DNA of 64,000 nucleotides from an uncultured Clostridia bacterium (GTDB lineage Bacteria; Bacillota; Clostridia; Lachnospirales; CAG-274). Shown in pieces: positions 16,201 to 24,636 of this stretch. Position 1 is the stretch's first letter; every line of letters begins with the position of its first letter. A model generated the notes under the pieces. The model searched no databases. It was not told the origin of the DNA and saw only the letters and a list, made by a program, of their open reading frames with translations. The DNA lies in the NCBI GenBank assembly GCA_947627425.1, contig CANQVZ010000003.1, forward strand, positions 1 through 64,000, read 5' to 3'. Position numbers and translations under genes: made by a program.

Positions 16201-17218
16201 CGCTTATCTGCATACCGAGCGTCTTGAAAACATCGCCTCTTGCGTATGCGCTCTTTGCGGGGAGATAGTCCACGGTTATCGCCTTTGTTTCGAGGGGCTT
16301 CACCTCAACGGGTATTTTAAATGCAGCGTCGCCGAGAGAAAGAGTGACTGTCTGCTTTGCCGTCTTTTTGGCATTGTAGCCCTTTACGAGGTAGTTTTTA
16401 ACCTCCTCCACATCGCCGTTAGAGTATGAAACAAACACCTTTATGCCCGAAAGGTCGAGGGGCTCGCCGTAGATATATTCCGTTCTGTAGCTGCCTTCTA
16501 TGCGCATTGAAACGGGCTTTCTTGTTGCTGCATTAAGGCTTACTTCGCTGAATGTCGCCTTTACATTTCTGGCTATATATAAGCAGGGGTAAACAGCGTC
16601 CTCAAGCGCCGTCATTTCAACTACCTGAGTTTTGTTGCCGCATTTGAGAGTATATGTATTTCCCGTCTTTACTATGGAAAGTCTGTAGCTGCCCAGATTA
16701 CTTCCCGTGTTTGCAATTTCATCGGAAAGCGCATCGCTTATGACCTTTTTGTCGGATGAATTTCTGCTCATCGCTCTGAAGGAAAGGTCGCTGTCCTTGC
16801 TCTTGGCATATGTGCCGAGATACAGAGCGTCGTCATATGCCATGTCATCCGTCTTGTGATAGAGGCTGTCGAGCACGGCAATACCCACGGAGCCCTGCTG
16901 AGGATTGCTGCTTTCTTCAAGAGTGTTGTATTCGTCTATATTTACTCTTGCGCTCAGCTCAAAGTCCTCGTTCACATCAAATTCCTTGGCATAGTAAATG
17001 ATGCTGTCCTCGCCGTCGGAGAACTTGCCGTTGTTTGCCTTTGTGTTCTCCATCACAACGGAGCTGTCCGTTGCGGTAACGTTAAAGTTGATGCTGCCGT
17101 CCTTGCCTGTCCAGTCAACTATCCAGCTGCTGTCCACAGCCGCAAACGACGGAGCGGAAAGCGCCGAGCTTATTGCCACACAAAGGGCAAGCGCCGCGCT
17201 CAATGATCTTTTTCTCAT
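13289..17218 (-). CDS. Secreted multidomain PL9 pectate lyase
   Basis: A 1309-residue exported enzyme that should cleave polygalacturonate by beta-elimination. The order is a signal peptide (about 1-28, LSAALALCVAISSALSAPSFA), a beta-sandwich module (30-190), four bacterial Ig-like (Big_3-type) repeats with the pattern Y-GE/GD-LDLSGI-V...YSNGDVE (195-560), a second long beta-sandwich (570-850), and a beta-helix from about 945. The helix has PL9 landmarks: NADGFGAKLTVG with the likely catalytic lysine, VDDGWDLYTK for calcium, and GGNNGFKCGG. There is no dockerin or SLH module. The track starts 63 residues early; the ATG at 17218 follows AAGGGGG and opens the signal peptide. Confidence 0.9.
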   Translation of the reverse strand: MRKRSLSAALALCVAISSALSAPSFAAVDSSWIVDWTGKDGSINFNVTATDSSVVMENTKANNGKFSDGEDSIIYYAKEFDVNEDFELSARVNIDEYNTLEESSNPQQGSVGIAVLDSLYHKTDDMAYDDALYLGTYAKSKDSDLSFRAMSRNSSDKKVISDALSDEIANTGSNLGSYRLSIVKTGNTYTLKCGNKTQVVEMTALEDAVYPCLYIARNVKATFSEVSLNAATRKPVSMRIEGSYRTEYIYGEPLDLSGIKVFVSYSNGDVEEVKNYLVKGYNAKKTAKQTVTLSLGDAAFKIPVEVKPLETKAITVDYLPAKSAYARGDVFKTLGMQISAEYSDGSKEILDNDKYTLNMDGKALKDGDKLETSGRKQIKVYRNAEEGISSKITGSFNINVSKNRISSLSVKAPDKTIYYLGDKLDTTGMAVTATYIDDTRKEVSELASPADYNISGFESSTTGDKTVVITSVSNPEVSASFKVNVFERQPKELKITNYPRTTYAVGESFDPKDMVVAIVYDNGDVEPTEDYKLDTSAFSSAAAGESSVSISADGFESVTLPVTVVESMNNAWRSATFGQSSGYDKGAESVGVTAENYGSLSGKINVKAWDGAGKITNDHDGMTYYFTSVKGGDDFKLTADITVDRYLEHDNDDTKRNGQEAFGIMARDVVPLDKGDGSITIDPSQAKKDEDGVAVPISNSKVFASNIALFGGYSGTGWPSDPTAASYEKNTNINRINLMVRDSVTATDGGGTRNGPFALSSDFPKEGNKYKMTLERLNGGIHAVCYNYQTEETKDYYYYDDSFLTVQNPDVLYVGFFASRWAEITVENAEFSESVRKTDRVIESSEKPAETPELLFRSNPYSAKTVYEFDLDLDNAKGTVTVKMNDSVIAQDRPISDIEHFKANLDANRVNKLVAVFTPDDRLNLTSYEPIVIREDIYHKSINTAATTVYASPDGSFKGKGTENSPYDIYTGFGFLQPGQTLVLKGGTYKLDRPIEVLHGVNGTASAMYNVKAEDGKKVVLDGQNKTAGVVLGGDYWHITGIELTNCAENQKGFHLGGSHNIIESCIFHDNRDMGLQISRISGKDQPTFDLWPSYNLILNCESYNNCDPSMINADGFGAKLTVGTGNVFRGCKSHNNVDDGWDLYTKVNSGAIGPVTLENCESYRNGWRLNPDGTETPYNAGGNNGFKCGGENVAVQHILINCKAWGNGNNGITTNSNPSLKLVNVTSYDNVGSNIRLYSDKPDEYNYDVQGVRSVNGGEPDVVATLTEKTEYKNASATPLASDVNYWCASDKTGVNALGAAITAEDIK

Positions 17219-17357
17219 AGCTGAAATACCCCCTTGGATTAAATTTGAACATATATATATAATTATAAGCGTAATGCGAGAAAAAAGCAATATGTTAAAA
17301 CGCATTTTTTTATTAAAAATTGTCGAGGGAGTGCAAGTGAGATCAAGGGTAAAAGCC

Positions 17358-18446
17358 TCAGTCTTTTTCCTTTTGCTGTAAATAGAATATTGCCTTTTGT
17401 GCTTCAATTTCCGATTTTAATTCTTCCTCCGTAGGCAGATAGAGCTTATATTTGCTTGCAAACAACTGTTCATTTCCGTGCATTACGGAATATCTTGCAA
17501 TATCCGAATCGGTTTCGGAGCATAAAACAATGCCAAGCGTAGGATTATCTCCCTCATTGCGCTTCAATTCGTCATACATTCTTATATACATATCCATCTG
17601 ACCTACATCCTGGTGAGTGATCTTTTTAGTCTTAAGGTCGATCAATACAAAACATTTAAGGATATAGTTATAAAAAACAAGGTCTATAAAATAGTCCTCC
17701 TTTTCTGTATGAATATGCTGCTGTCTTGCAACAAAAGCATATCCCTTGCCCATTTCCATAAGAAATTTCTGTAAATTTGAAATAATGCTTTTTTCAAGCT
17801 CTGTTTCCGTAAAGCTTTCATTTTCTCCGAAGCCGAGAAATTCGGCAACAACGGGATTTTTAATAAATTCCAGCCTGTCGGTTTGATAGTCTGCCGTAAT
17901 TTCTTTCATCTCTTGTTCCACAATATTTTTGTTTTGAGATCGCAGCAGGCGATAGTAATATTGCGAGGCTACATTTCTCTGCAATGTTCTGACACTCCAA
18001 GCTTGCTCCGAGGCTTCCTTTGCATACCATTCTCTTGCTTCGGGATCGTGAACCTGTATAAGAGTTCTGTAGTGCGACCATGAAAGCAATGCTTTGGATT
18101 TTCCACTCACTGTGTGGAAAATCTTTGGAAACATTTTGTAGAATGAATAAAAGCTGTATAGGTTTGTCTTTGTAAAGCCTTTTCCGTAAGTATCGGTCAG
18201 GCGTTTAGATAATTTTTGTATTATGTTTAAACCGTAATTTTCCGCCCGCTCGGTGTTTACAAGCTCCTCCTCGGCAATTCTGTAGCCTATGAGCCAATTG
18301 CGCTGAACAAGCATTGCATTTACGGCTCTGTGAGCAGCTTTTTGGGATATTGTGATGATTTCCTGCATATCGGCATAAATATCATTGGTTTTTTGATAAT
18401 TTGTTATAAGGTCGTTGTTGCCAATTTCACGCATAATATCCTTCAT
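17358..18446 (-). CDS. DUF1016 (YhcG-type) PD-(D/E)XK nuclease domain protein
   Basis: The 362-residue protein has an N-terminal DUF1016 helical domain (AHRAVNAMLVQRNWLIGYRIAEEE, GFTKTNLYSFYSFYKMFP, LSWSHYRTL) and a C-terminal nuclease fold. The nuclease core is EDYFIDLVFYN...CFVLIDLKTKKIT, that is D-x(n)-D-x-K typical of PDDEXK enzymes. Members are often next to restriction-modification or mobile genes, but here it is solitary. The start at 18446 has AGGAGG 11 bases upstream; an alternative ATG lies 12 bases later. The coding end lies 140 bases from the pectate lyase start and is not part of its operon. Confidence 0.88.
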   Translation of the reverse strand: MKDIMREIGNNDLITNYQKTNDIYADMQEIITISQKAAHRAVNAMLVQRNWLIGYRIAEEELVNTERAENYGLNIIQKLSKRLTDTYGKGFTKTNLYSFYSFYKMFPKIFHTVSGKSKALLSWSHYRTLIQVHDPEAREWYAKEASEQAWSVRTLQRNVASQYYYRLLRSQNKNIVEQEMKEITADYQTDRLEFIKNPVVAEFLGFGENESFTETELEKSIISNLQKFLMEMGKGYAFVARQQHIHTEKEDYFIDLVFYNYILKCFVLIDLKTKKITHQDVGQMDMYIRMYDELKRNEGDNPTLGIVLCSETDSDIARYSVMHGNEQLFASKYKLYLPTEEELKSEIEAQKAIFYLQQKEKD

Positions 18447-18591
18447 AGCCGATTGCGCCTCCTGTCTTTTTCTTTTTTTTTATTTTATTATAACGGATAT
18501 AAAAAGTCAAGTATAGCCGAATTGCCAAATGATTACTGAAAAGTTTAAAAAACAAATGAATTTTTTGCCATTTTGTATCCACAAAAATATA

Positions 18592-18620
18592 TTGACTTTT
18601 GTTTTTATAAATAGTAAAAT
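18592..18620 (+). promoter_or_regulatory. Promoter of the SRP RNA gene
   Basis: TTGACT and TAAAAT are 17 bases apart, and the predicted start falls on the first base of the SRP RNA closing stem. Confidence 0.75.
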
Positions 18621-18626
18621 AAAATA

Positions 18627-18898
18627 GTCCTGTGCTAGCCGGGGAGGCAGCGGTGCCCTGTAGTCTGCAATCCGCTTCAGCAGAGATTATGCCTCTGCCG
18701 AGGCATAGGCTTGTGGGGTCGGTGCGCTCAGCTTCGGTGTTGAGGATCGAGTCTTGCACAACTTAAGCCTGTGAATCGTGTCAGGTCCGGAAGGAAGCAG
18801 CACTAAGCAGTATCTTGGGTGTGTTGCAAGGGCACTTGGTCTGAGCCGTGCTTTGCGTTAACGCCTGTAGGTCTGTGTCGGAGCGAGGCGCGCAGGAC
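18627..18898 (+). ncRNA. ffs: Signal recognition particle RNA, large Bacillota type
   Basis: The apical domain signature GTCAGGTCCGGAAGGAAGCAGCACTAAG (helix 8 with the GGAA tetraloop and the asymmetric loop that binds Ffh) is unmistakable. The ends pair perfectly or with G-U: GTCCTGTGC at the 5' end with GCGCAGGAC at the 3' end, followed by a T run. The length of about 272 bases means an Alu domain is present, as in Bacillus scRNA and not the short E. coli 4.5S RNA. It functions with Ffh in co-translational targeting. Confidence 0.96.
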
Positions 18899-18926
18899 TT
18901 TTTTTATTTTTATATTAATGGAATTT

Positions 18927-18995
18927 TTCGGGCGAGCCTTGGTTGCATGGGCGAGCAGTTTTGCGGAGCAAAACGACCAGCCATTGCACGCCCGC
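18927..18995. repeat. Dispersed repeat family B, copy 2
   Basis: GGGCGAGC-TTGGTTGCATGGGCGAGCAGTTTTGCGG followed by AGCAAAACGACCAGCCATTGCACGCCCG is nearly identical to copy 1 and to the inverse of copy 3. Confidence 0.8.
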
Positions 18996-19029
18996 GGGTA
19001 TAGATTATAACTCCCCATTTTACCCAACA

Positions 19030-19158
19030 CCAAAAGCCCGTCATTATCATTTCCTAAGCGAGCCTTTCATCAGCGAGCGGGGAAATCGATAAGACGGGCG
19101 GGGTACACTACTTCATACATTATAGCAGGGCGGGAGAATATCGCCCTGCAAGCGGGCG
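19030..19158. repeat. Dispersed repeat family C, copy 2 (inverted, internally deleted)
   Basis: Read in reverse, it matches 8487-8672: the GCAGGGCG hairpin, CGTCTTATCGATTTCCCCGCTC, and CTTAGGAAATGATAATGACGG. About 60 bases between the last two blocks are missing. The 486 bases between SRP RNA and the PFL gene set hold only repeats B, C, A and a terminator. Confidence 0.75.
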
Positions 19159-19183
19159 AGGAGAGCCACTGATTTAGCTTGTA

Positions 19184-19303
19184 CCCCCCCTCAGTCACTT
19201 CGTGACAGCTCCCCCTCAGGGGAGCCGAGAGTTTGATGTTACCCCTTGCCTCTTGGCTCCCCCTTCGGGGGAGCTGGCAACTCGCAGAGTTGACTGAGGG
19301 GGC
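19184..19303. repeat. Dispersed repeat family A, copy 3
   Basis: CCCCCCTCAGTCACTTCGTGACAGCTCCCC, a central GCCGAGAG...CTCTTGGC hairpin, and GGGGGAGCTGGCAACTC...GAGTTGACTGAGGGGG fit the family A layout. Confidence 0.8.
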
Positions 19304-19334
19304 GGGTATAGATTATAACTTCCTATTTTCCCCC

Positions 19335-19371
19335 CCAAAAAAAAATAAAAGCAGGCGTTCGCCTGCTTTCG
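19335..19371 (-). terminator. Terminator of the split PFL operon
   Basis: On the minus strand AAAGCAGGCG AAC GCCTGCTTTT is followed by a long T run, 13 bases after the last stop codon. Confidence 0.85.
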
Positions 19372-19384
19372 ATAAAATTCCTTT

Positions 19385-19624
19385 TCACATACCCTTATGG
19401 AATGTTCTTGAAATGACCTCGTCCTGCTGTTCCTTTGTGAGCTTATTGAAGTTCACGGCATAGCCCGACACCCTCACCGTAAGCTGGGGATATTTTTCGG
19501 GATGCGCCTGAGCGTCAAGGAGAGTTTCTCTTGTGAACACATTTACATTGAGATGATGTCCGCCCTTTTCCGCATAGCCGTCCAGAATACCTACAAGATT
19601 GTCTACCTGCTGATCGTTTACCAT
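19385..19624 (-). CDS. grcA: Autonomous glycyl radical domain (GrcA-like) subunit of split PFL
   Basis: The 79 residues correspond to the C-terminal glycyl radical domain of pyruvate formate-lyase as a free protein. [19 protein letters not shown] is followed by [15 protein letters not shown], in which the glycine of RVSGYA is the radical site, and the ending SRTFHKGM resembles PFL termini. In E. coli, GrcA (YfiD) repairs oxygen-cleaved PFL. Here the main PFL gene lacks this domain, so this subunit must supply the radical for catalysis. The start has AAAGGAGG 8 bases upstream. It is the last gene of the three-gene set. The radical activase PflA is not in the neighbourhood. Confidence 0.9.
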   Translation of the reverse strand: MVNDQQVDNLVGILDGYAEKGGHHLNVNVFTRETLLDAQAHPEKYPQLTVRVSGYAVNFNKLTKEQQDEVISRTFHKGM

Positions 19625-19645
19625 AGCAATATCCTCCTTTTCAAT

Positions 19646-19891
19646 TTATTCGCTTTGCTCGTCATCCTGCCTGTCCAAGCCCTCAAAGAGAGTGGGCACG
19701 GAGCAGGCTGTGTTTTTTTCGCAGTCAAGACAGCCGAAGCGCACGGAGCTTTTCTCTATAAGCTCGCCGTCCGTCCTTACATCTCCGCCTTCATCGACGG
19801 TAATGTTCATATGCCCGCCGTCATTTGACATAAAGCTGTCTATCATTGCCACTATATCGTCAATATTGTCAATATCGTTTTTATTCTTCAT
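19646..19891 (-). CDS. 81-residue middle ORF of the split PFL operon
   Basis: This small acidic protein is not recognised as a named family. Residues about 9-32 ([24 protein letters not shown]) align by eye with residues of the neighbouring radical subunit ([23 protein letters not shown]). It therefore looks like a diverged duplicate of the N-terminal part of the glycyl radical domain. The RVSGYA radical motif is absent. In its place is [11 protein letters not shown], with three cysteines in a C-x2-C-x5-C pattern. The start overlaps the end of the PFL gene by 11 bases, and the radical subunit gene follows after 21 bases, so co-expression is near certain. Metal binding, redox control or assembly are possible roles, none shown. 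Confidence 0.75.
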   Translation of the reverse strand: MKNKNDIDNIDDIVAMIDSFMSNDGGHMNITVDEGGDVRTDGELIEKSSVRFGCLDCEKNTACSVPTLFEGLDRQDDEQSE

Positions 19892-21950
19892 CTTTTTTAA
19901 GCCTCGTCAAATCCATATCCAAATCCACTTCCAGATCTCCCATAAACACCTCCGAGTCCTTTCCGAGCGCTCCGGGGATTATGGAGAAGGTATTTGAAAT
20001 ACCGTCCTGAGCGTCTCTGAACGGGAGCTTTGACACCGAAGCCAGAGAAGCCACGGCGCCGTGGCTGTCGCGCGAGTGCATGGGGTTTGCGCCGGGAGCA
20101 AAGGGCTGACCGCTCTTTCTGCCGTCGGGCGTAGAGCCTGTGTTTTTGCCGTATACCACATTTGATGTGATGGTGAGTATAGAGGTTGTGGGTATTCCTC
20201 CCCTGTAGGTGTGGTTGCCCTTTATATACTGCATAAATTCATGCACAAGGTCTGCCGCTATTCTGTCCACCCTGTCGTCGTCGTTGCCATACTTGGGGAA
20301 ATCGCCCTCTATTTCGTAATCAATGGCTATGCCGTCCTCATCGCGTATGGGCTTTACCTTGGCATATTTGATTGCCGAAAGTGAATCCGCTACAACGCTA
20401 AGTCCCGCAATGCCCGTTGCAAACCAGCGAGTGACCTCCTTGTCGTGGAGAGCCATCTGGAGCCTTTCATAGCAGTATTTGTCGTGCATATAGTGAATGA
20501 TGTTGAGAGCATTCACATATACTCTTGCAAGCCACTTCATCATATCTCTGTACTTGTCCATTACCTCGTCGTAGTCGAGATATTCGGATGTGATGGGTCT
20601 GTACTTGGGACCTACCTGCTTTTTGGTTATCTCGTCCACGCCGCCGTTTATGGCATAGAGCAGACACTTGGCAAGGTTCGCCCTTGCGCCGAAGAACTGC
20701 ATTTCCTTACCCACTCTCATGGAGGATACGCAGCAGGCTATGGCGTAATCGTCGCCGTGAGTAACCCTCATGAGGTCGTCGTTTTCATACTGTATGGAGG
20801 ACGACTCTATGGAAGTCTTTGCGCAGAAGCGCTTGAAATTGAGCGGAAGCCTTGTTGACCAAAGCACAGTAAGGTTGGGCTCGGGCGCAGTGCCAAGATT
20901 TTTGAGCGTGTGCAGATATCTGAAGCTCATCTTTGTGACAAGATGTCTGCCGTCTATGCCCACACCGCCTATGGACTCCGTCACCCATGTGGGATCGCCC
21001 GAAAAAAGCGCGTTGTATTCGGGAGTTCTCGCAAACTTCACAAGCCTAAGCTTCATTATGAAGTGGTCTACAAACTCCTGTATTTCCTCCTCAGTGAACA
21101 CGCCGTTTGCAAGGTCTCTTTCGGCATATATATCAAGGAAGGTGGAGGTCCTGCCAAGCGACATTGCCGCGCCGTTCTGCTCCTTGACCGCCGCAAGATA
21201 GCCGAAGTAAAGCCACTGTATGGCTTCCTTTACATTGCGCGCGGGCGCGGAGATGTCAAAGCCGTATATCTCGCCCAGCTTTTTAAGCTCCTCAAGCGCC
21301 CTTATCTGCTCCGAAAGCTCCTCGCGGTTCCTTATAACATCGGAGTACATTATTGTCCTTGTGGAATTTTTCTGATTTTTCTTGTCCTCTATGAGCCTGT
21401 CCACGCCGTAGAGAGCAATTCGTCTGTAATCGCCTATTATCCTGCCTCTGCCGTAAGCATCGGGAAGTCCCGTAATGATATGGCTTGAACGGCAGGCTCT
21501 CATCTCATCCGTGTATGCGTCAAAAACTCCCGCGTTGTGCGTCTTTCTGTGGGTGGTGAAAAACTCGACTATTTCGGGGTCTACCTCGTAGCCGTTTTCC
21601 TTGCACGCCTTAACAGCCATTCTTATGCCGCCGTAGGGCTGAAGCGCACGCTTGAAGGGCTTGTCCGTCTGAAAGCCCACTATTTTCTCCTTGGACTTGT
21701 CCAGATAGCCCGCCTTATGCGAGGTTATGGTGGAAATTATCTTTGTGTCCATATCCAGCACGCCGCCCGCTTCTCTTTCCTTTTTTGAAAGCTCCATCAC
21801 CTGCGCCCAGAGCTCCTCGGTTGCCTTCGTAGGACCTGCAAGAAACGAGTCATCGCCGTCATAGGGCGTGTAGTTTTTTTGTATAAAATCCCTTACATTT
21901 ATTTCCCTTTGCCAAACGCCTTCGGCAAAGCCTTTCCATTCATCTCTCAT
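19881..21950 (-). CDS. pflB: Pyruvate formate-lyase catalytic core lacking the glycyl radical domain
   Basis: Formate C-acetyltransferase converts pyruvate and CoA to acetyl-CoA and formate in fermentation. The 689 residues include the catalytic cysteine pair [12 protein letters not shown] (C406/C407), the substrate-binding ARRN-type and WSTRLP regions, and [21 protein letters not shown] near the end. Full-length PFL is about 740-760 residues. This protein ends soon after [14 protein letters not shown] with an acidic tail, exactly where the radical domain should begin. The missing domain is encoded two genes downstream, so this is a natural split and not a decayed gene. The start has GGGAGG 7 bases upstream. 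Confidence 0.93.
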   Translation of the reverse strand: MRDEWKGFAEGVWQREINVRDFIQKNYTPYDGDDSFLAGPTKATEELWAQVMELSKKEREAGGVLDMDTKIISTITSHKAGYLDKSKEKIVGFQTDKPFKRALQPYGGIRMAVKACKENGYEVDPEIVEFFTTHRKTHNAGVFDAYTDEMRACRSSHIITGLPDAYGRGRIIGDYRRIALYGVDRLIEDKKNQKNSTRTIMYSDVIRNREELSEQIRALEELKKLGEIYGFDISAPARNVKEAIQWLYFGYLAAVKEQNGAAMSLGRTSTFLDIYAERDLANGVFTEEEIQEFVDHFIMKLRLVKFARTPEYNALFSGDPTWVTESIGGVGIDGRHLVTKMSFRYLHTLKNLGTAPEPNLTVLWSTRLPLNFKRFCAKTSIESSSIQYENDDLMRVTHGDDYAIACCVSSMRVGKEMQFFGARANLAKCLLYAINGGVDEITKKQVGPKYRPITSEYLDYDEVMDKYRDMMKWLARVYVNALNIIHYMHDKYCYERLQMALHDKEVTRWFATGIAGLSVVADSLSAIKYAKVKPIRDEDGIAIDYEIEGDFPKYGNDDDRVDRIAADLVHEFMQYIKGNHTYRGGIPTTSILTITSNVVYGKNTGSTPDGRKSGQPFAPGANPMHSRDSHGAVASLASVSKLPFRDAQDGISNTFSIIPGALGKDSEVFMGDLEVDLDMDLTRLKKDEE

Positions 21951-22004
21951 CCTTGTTCCTCCCGATATTTCAGCTGCAAATTATGCCATTTTTCCCATAA
22001 GGAT

Positions 22005-22033
22005 ATGATAACACTATGTCCCCTTAAAGTCAA
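22005..22033 (-). promoter_or_regulatory. Promoter of the split PFL operon
   Basis: On the minus strand TTGACT and TATCAT are 17 bases apart, about 50 bases before the pflB start codon. The 434 bases between pflB and murA hold this promoter and one family A repeat. Confidence 0.65.
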
Positions 22034-22181
22034 CAATTCGGGGTGTGAAATAACTGCTAACTTTTAATAAAAAATTGTAAAAATTATGTTTATTTTTTCA
22101 TATTTCATAACGCCCGCATGATGAAAAATTCATAACGAATATAGGCTGTGCGCTTGACTTTTTTGCAGGGCATTCATTGTA

Positions 22182-22303
22182 TACCCCCTCAGTCAACTTT
22201 ACAAGTTGACAGCTCCCCCATGGGGGGAGCCAAGAGGTAACGGTTAACCTCTAATTCTTGGCTCCCTCCTTCGGGGGAGCTGGCGCGAAGCGACTGAGGG
22301 GGA
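22182..22303. repeat. Dispersed repeat family A, copy 4
   Basis: ACCCCCTCAGTCAACTTTACAAGTTGACAGCTCCCC, a central CCAAGAG...CTTGG hairpin and GGGGGAGCTGGCGCGAAGCGACTGAGGGGG match family A. Confidence 0.8.
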
Positions 22304-22384
22304 TTTTCTTATTATCAAGAAAACAGAAGGCTACCAATCATACAGAGACTGCTCCGAGAATGGTTGTTGCCCGTAGGAACGATC

Positions 22385-23632
22385 CTACCCCTTTTCCTTC
22401 CTTATATTACCGCCTATAAGGCTAACCTTTGCGCACAAGCTCTCATAGCCTCTTTCGATATATTCCACGCCCTTAACACGGCTTATGCCCTCCGCGGAGA
22501 GCGCCGCCACCACAAGCGCCGCCCCGCCTCTGAGATCCATAGCCTCCACATCTGCGCCCGACAGTCCCTCGCGTCCTCTTATCTCGAAAACGCTTTCGCT
22601 TAGACATGTTATGTCGGCGCCCATTTTCACAAGCTCCGGTATATGCTTATTTCGTGCAGAAAAAAGAGTCTCCCTTATGACGCTTTTTCCCCTTGCCAAG
22701 GAAAGCACTGCGCACAGCTGCGGCTGCATATCGGTGGGAAAAAGCGGATAGGGCATGGTCACGACTTCGTCAACGGCGCATAATCTTGAAGGTGCGTCAA
22801 TATATATTTTGTCCTTATCCGTTTTTATGATACAGCCTGTTTTTTCAAATACTGACAAAATTTTTCTCATACATTCGGGCTTGGCGTTTTTCAAGAAAAG
22901 CTCTCCGCCCGTCGCTGCCGCCATGGCTATATATGTGCCCGCTTCTATCCTGTCGGGCATTATGCCGTGCTCACGGCAGCATAGCTCTGTGGTCGGCTCT
23001 ATAACTATTATATCCCTCTCGCGCCTTATTCGGCAGCCCTGCGCGCTGAGACAGGCTATGAGATCGTCTATCTCGGGCTCTCTTGCGCTGTTTTTTATGA
23101 CCGTGGCGCCCTCCGCATTTATGGCGGCAAGTATTATATTTTCTGTAACGCCCACGGACACTATGGGCAGTGTCATTTCACAGCCCTTCAGCCTTCCTCT
23201 GCACTCTATTTTTTCACCGTGACACCTTATTTGCGCGCCAAGCCTTTCCATAGCCCACAAATGTACATCTATGGGTCTTTCGCCCAGTCTGCACCCTCCC
23301 GGCTCCTCAATGCTCACCTCGCCGTATTTTCCCAGCAGAGCACCCATAAAGAGCACCGAGGAGCGCATTTTTCGGCTCAGAACGCTGTCGGGCGCGGTAG
23401 AAAGCACATCGCCCGATATAGTGATGCCGCCGTCCTCCATTGTTATTTTTTTGCCCAGTTTTTTTAATATCATGAGCGTGTTTGAAACATCCGAAAGGAA
23501 AGGTATATTTTTGATCCTCATTTCTCCGAGCGCCGCGCCCGCCGCAAGAACAGGCAGCACAGCGTTTTTTGCTCCGCTTATTTCCACCTCTCCGCTGAGA
23601 GCCGAGCCGCCCTCTATTATATAACAGCTCAT
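22385..23632 (-). CDS. murA: UDP-N-acetylglucosamine 1-carboxyvinyltransferase
   Basis: MurA adds enolpyruvate from PEP to UDP-GlcNAc, the first committed step of peptidoglycan synthesis. The 415 residues show ISGAKNAVLP with the conserved lysine K22, and the active-site loop PGGCRLGERPID with the catalytic, fosfomycin-sensitive Cys (C114). VTENIILAA and FPTDMQPQLCA are the other conserved blocks. The gene is monocistronic. A structured leader hairpin lies 76 to 106 bases upstream of its start. Other MurA paralogues are common in Bacillota; none is in the window. Confidence 0.95.
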   Translation of the reverse strand: MSCYIIEGGSALSGEVEISGAKNAVLPVLAAGAALGEMRIKNIPFLSDVSNTLMILKKLGKKITMEDGGITISGDVLSTAPDSVLSRKMRSSVLFMGALLGKYGEVSIEEPGGCRLGERPIDVHLWAMERLGAQIRCHGEKIECRGRLKGCEMTLPIVSVGVTENIILAAINAEGATVIKNSAREPEIDDLIACLSAQGCRIRRERDIIVIEPTTELCCREHGIMPDRIEAGTYIAMAAATGGELFLKNAKPECMRKILSVFEKTGCIIKTDKDKIYIDAPSRLCAVDEVVTMPYPLFPTDMQPQLCAVLSLARGKSVIRETLFSARNKHIPELVKMGADITCLSESVFEIRGREGLSGADVEAMDLRGGAALVVAALSAEGISRVKGVEYIERGYESLCAKVSLIGGNIRKEKG

Positions 23633-23708
23633 TACCGCTGCCCCTTCCCCTTTTTATAATGCTAGGATATGCAAAACGGAGTCGGGGCGTGAAAGCGCGC
23701 CATGCGCC

Positions 23709-23738
23709 GACCGTCCTAAAGTATACTTTGAGACGGTC
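23709..23738 (-). promoter_or_regulatory. Palindromic hairpin in the murA upstream region
   Basis: GACCGTC and GACGGTC bracket the perfect 12-base palindrome AAAGTATACTTT. It could be an RNA hairpin in the murA leader or an operator. No known riboswitch pattern was recognised. Confidence 0.35.
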
Positions 23739-23766
23739 TTGTTATTTCTGCGCTTTAAATAGGGCA

Positions 23767-23800
23767 TAAAAAGATCCGAGGCATTTTTTAACCTCGGATC
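23767..23800 (-). terminator. Terminator after the CmpB-like gene
   Basis: On the minus strand GATCCGAGGT and the complementary GCCTCGGATC form a long stem followed by TTTTTAT. Confidence 0.75.
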
Positions 23801-23843
23801 AAAAATATTATATGTAATTTTTATCAAAAAAATGCGTCTTATT

Positions 23844-24458
23844 TCAGTCGTTCGTATTGTGGAGTATATCCTCCAATGTCAGCTGAGCGAAGTCCTCGGA
23901 ATTGTTTTCGAGCCTTTCCTCCTTCTCCTCGAATGCCTTGCGAAAGCTGGAATGGAAATCAAAGCAGTAATAAACAAGCACTATGAGCGCCACGGCGTTT
24001 CCGCAGACGGGATAGTACATATCCACTATGCGCTCCACGGTCGGCTGGAAAATAATGAATGTAAGCATTGACATAAGTCCCCAGCAGACAGTGCTTTCAA
24101 GGCAAATGACGCCCTTGTAGTTGAATTTCTTGTTGTTGTAGTTCCACCAGAAATAGCCGAAGAGCTTGGTCTGCATGAGAGCCACAGCCACCTCCAGAAG
24201 CGTGGCTATGACCGCGCCTATCACGAACACAAGCAGGAGATTGTCCGAAAACGGTCTGAAAAGGAAATACACTCCGAGCGCTCCCGCTCCGTATATGGGG
24301 CAGAGAGGACCGCGCACAAAGCCTCTGTTCACGGGCTTTTTCTCCGTAATGCTCATCACTATGCACTCAAATATCCAGCCCAAAAAGCTGTAAATTATAA
24401 AACAATTCAGAAAATAAAGAAAATTCATTCCCGTTGCATTGTAAAACATCAATGACAT
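23844..24458 (-). CDS. CmpB-family (PF06541-type) membrane protein
   Basis: A 204-residue integral membrane protein with five to six hydrophobic segments. It carries the family landmarks FIIYSFLGWIFECIVMSI, NRGFVRGPLCPIYGAGAL and LLEVAVALMQTKLFGYFWWNY. Databases label such proteins putative ABC transporter permease (CmpB), although no ATPase or binding protein is associated and transport has not been shown. The acidic C-terminal tail (EEKEERLENNSED) is cytoplasmic by prediction. The start at 24458 has AAGGGTG 7 bases upstream. Confidence 0.8.
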   Translation of the reverse strand: MSLMFYNATGMNFLYFLNCFIIYSFLGWIFECIVMSITEKKPVNRGFVRGPLCPIYGAGALGVYFLFRPFSDNLLLVFVIGAVIATLLEVAVALMQTKLFGYFWWNYNNKKFNYKGVICLESTVCWGLMSMLTFIIFQPTVERIVDMYYPVCGNAVALIVLVYYCFDFHSSFRKAFEEKEERLENNSEDFAQLTLEDILHNTND

Positions 24459-24583
24459 ATAATATCACCCTTCATTTCGGCTCAAAACAGCCATATTGAC
24501 ATAATATTACCCGTATATCCTATCACAAAGAGGCTATAAATGCAAGTGAAAATATAAATTTTTAATGAATTTGAAATATAATA

Positions 24584-24612
24584 TTGACAATTACGAAATT
24601 TTGGGATATACT
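24584..24612 (+). promoter_or_regulatory. Promoter of the riboswitch-antiporter transcript
   Basis: TTGACA and TATACT are 17 bases apart; transcription should start near 24619, about 20 bases before the aptamer. Confidence 0.8.
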
Positions 24613-24636
24613 AAAGCCATAAAAATCAAATACCCC

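Noticed and set aside
19881-21950. PFL as a truncated pseudogene
   Set aside because: The core is intact to the domain border, and the missing domain is encoded intact in the same operon.
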